From Sphingomonas parva (ex Maeng et al. 2020) (lineage in GTDB: Bacteria > Pseudomonadota > Alphaproteobacteria > Sphingomonadales > Sphingomonadaceae): a stretch of DNA of 64,000 bases. Shown here one piece after another: positions 62,863-64,000 of this stretch. The notes under the pieces are model-generated. The model was not told the DNA's origin, made no database searches, and saw nothing but the letters and a program-made list of their open reading frames with translations. Location: positions 1 to 64,000 of the forward strand of contig NZ_SPDV01000004.1 in the NCBI RefSeq assembly GCF_004564275.1. Direction: 5' to 3'. Each line of letters opens with the position of its first letter. Within the stretch, counting starts at the first letter, position 1. Made by a program: the position numbers and the translations under genes.

Positions 62863-64000
62863 ATGCGTATCGACAGTCCGGGGACCTGGCAGGATCTGCC
62901 GGCCGATCAGATGGAATTCGGCCCCGGCCCGGGAGGCGGCGAAGCGCCCCGCCAGAAGCCGTGGTGGCGGCGCTGGCGCTGGCGGCATCTGGTCCTCGCC
63001 TGCATCTCCTTGTTCATGCTCCTGGTCGCCTGGCTGGCGATCACCGCCCCCCTCTCCAAGTCGCTGCAGCCGATCGCGGCGCCGAGCCTGACCCTGCTGT
63101 CCGCCGAGGGCGAGCCGATCGCCCGCCGCGGCGCCGACATTCGCGATCCCGTCCGCATCGCCGATCTTCCGGCACACGTCCCCAATGCGTTCATCGCCAT
63201 CGAGGACAAGCGCTTCCACGACCATCTCGGCATCTCGGTCCGCGGCATCGCCCGGGCGGCGTGGCGCAACCTCGGCGCCGGCGGCGTGCGCGAGGGCGGC
63301 AGCACGATCACCCAGCAGCTCGCCAAGATCTCCTTCCTCAGCTCCGAGCGCACCGCAGGACGCAAGGCCCAGGAAGTGCTGATCGCCTTCTGGCTCGAAG
63401 CCTGGCTGACCAAGGACGAGATCCTCGAGCGCTATCTGTCCAACGTCTATTTCGGCGACAACGTCTACGGCCTGCGCGCCGCCGCCCATCATTATTTCAG
63501 CGTCCCGCCGGAGAAATTGACCGTCGCCCAGGCGGCGATGCTCGCCGGCATGGTGAAGGCGCCGTCGCGCCTCGCCCCCACCCGCAACTACAATCTCGCC
63601 CGCCAGCGCGGCCGCGTCGTGATCGCGGCGATGATCGAGCAGAACATGCTGACGCCCGCCCAGCGCAAGGCGCTGAAGCCGGCGCGGCTGAAGGTCGAGC
63701 CGCAGCGCGAGGTGCCGACCGGCACCTACTTCGCCGACTGGGTGCTTCCCGCCGCGCGCGCCCGCGGCGATGCCGAGGAAGGCTATGGCGCGCAGGAGGT
63801 GCAGACGACGCTCGAGGCGCGACTGCAGAAGATGGCGCTGGCGAGCATCCGCAGGGCCGGGCTTGGCCGCGCTCAGGTCGCTTTGGTCGCGATGCGGCCG
63901 GACGGCCGGGTCGTCGCCATGGTCGGCGGCAAGGATTACGCGCGCAGCCCGTTCAACCGCGCCACCCAGGCCCGGCGCCAGCCCGGCTCCACCTTCAAAT
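62863..64000 (+). CDS. Class A penicillin-binding protein (PBP1-type), 3' end beyond the window
   Basis: At least 379 aa, open to the right edge. A basic cytoplasmic tail (WWRRWRWRH) and one membrane helix (LVLACISLFMLLVAWLAI) precede the GT51 glycosyltransferase domain: catalytic Glu114 in FIAIEDKRFHDHLGIS, GGSTITQQLAK, RKAQEVLIAFWLE, SNVYFGDNVYGLRAAA and AMLAGMVKAPSRLAP. The transpeptidase domain begins with MVGGKDYARSPFNRAT and the window ends in QPGSTFK, which contains the SxxK nucleophile. It polymerises and crosslinks peptidoglycan. ATG 62863 with GGAG upstream. The gene may pair functionally with the LpoA-like lipoprotein at 58979. Confidence 0.92.
   Translation, partial: MRIDSPGTWQDLPADQMEFGPGPGGGEAPRQKPWWRRWRWRHLVLACISLFMLLVAWLAITAPLSKSLQPIAAPSLTLLSAEGEPIARRGADIRDPVRIADLPAHVPNAFIAIEDKRFHDHLGISVRGIARAAWRNLGAGGVREGGSTITQQLAKISFLSSERTAGRKAQEVLIAFWLEAWLTKDEILERYLSNVYFGDNVYGLRAAAHHYFSVPPEKLTVAQAAMLAGMVKAPSRLAPTRNYNLARQRGRVVIAAMIEQNMLTPAQRKALKPARLKVEPQREVPTGTYFADWVLPAARARGDAEEGYGAQEVQTTLEARLQKMALASIRRAGLGRAQVALVAMRPDGRVVAMVGGKDYARSPFNRATQARRQPGSTFK

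Overview
The window looks like a chromosome segment of an alphaproteobacterium of the order Sphingomonadales (Sphingomonas-like). This is inferred from strongly GC-rich coding DNA, an ALAS-type hemA, a heme-binding FixL with FixJ, a cbb3 oxidase operon, a bacterial alternative oxidase, a large TonB-dependent receptor next to glycoside hydrolases, and hairpin-rich intergenic repeats. No rRNA, tRNA or CRISPR array was recognised. The last gene runs off the right edge.

Left edge (1-5.3 kb): an accessory region. Four identical 500-bp tandem units each carry one 102-aa membrane-protein gene and one ~122-bp dispersed repeat. A fifth repeat copy is split by an intact IS1182-family element (2051-3577). 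Beyond it lie a small gene broken by an in-frame TGA, a lipoprotein and hypothetical genes, with further copies of the repeat at 4238-4358 and, degraded, at 4648-4792.

5.6-23.7 kb: a CDF-type cation transporter coupled to a solute-binding-like lipoprotein, a large PAS hybrid kinase, a ygiD-type dioxygenase, a MITE-like element (12033-12135), acetyl-CoA synthetase, and a compact cyanophycin operon (cphA, isoaspartyl dipeptidase, cphB) that can make the polymer and degrade it fully to Asp and Arg. Then come a DmpA-type peptidase, alternative oxidase, DUF1203, an acyl carrier protein with a 56-aa partner, and a CAP-domain lipoprotein.

23.7-35.5 kb: one leftward micro-oxic respiration block, ccoN-O-Q-P, ccoG-H-I-S, hemN, a small membrane protein, nnrS and hemA. 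It joins a high-affinity oxidase, its assembly and copper-insertion factors, and both ends of the heme pathway. A heme-PAS FixL and FixJ lie at 43.7-45.5 kb. The oxidase and aox upstream regions share a TAGGG-N4-TCCC motif.

35.8-45.5 kb: DUF1275, universal stress protein, small hypothetical genes, a second very large PAS/GAF hybrid kinase paralogous to the first, DUF6894 and DUF486 proteins, and FixLJ.

45.7-55.9 kb: a carbohydrate-uptake locus: TonB-dependent receptor, GH43, aldose 1-epimerase, clan-A glycoside hydrolase, SAM methyltransferase, FadR-type GntR regulator and SSS sugar symporter. A recurrent AT-rich motif (TTRATAnnATAA) sits in three of its promoters.

56.1-64.0 kb: housekeeping. 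After a cluster of nested hairpins come rph-rdgB-hemW, translationally coupled, then a divergent LpoA-like lipoprotein and rsmI-yraN, a FAD-dependent D-amino-acid-type dehydrogenase, and a class A penicillin-binding protein cut off at its SxxK motif.
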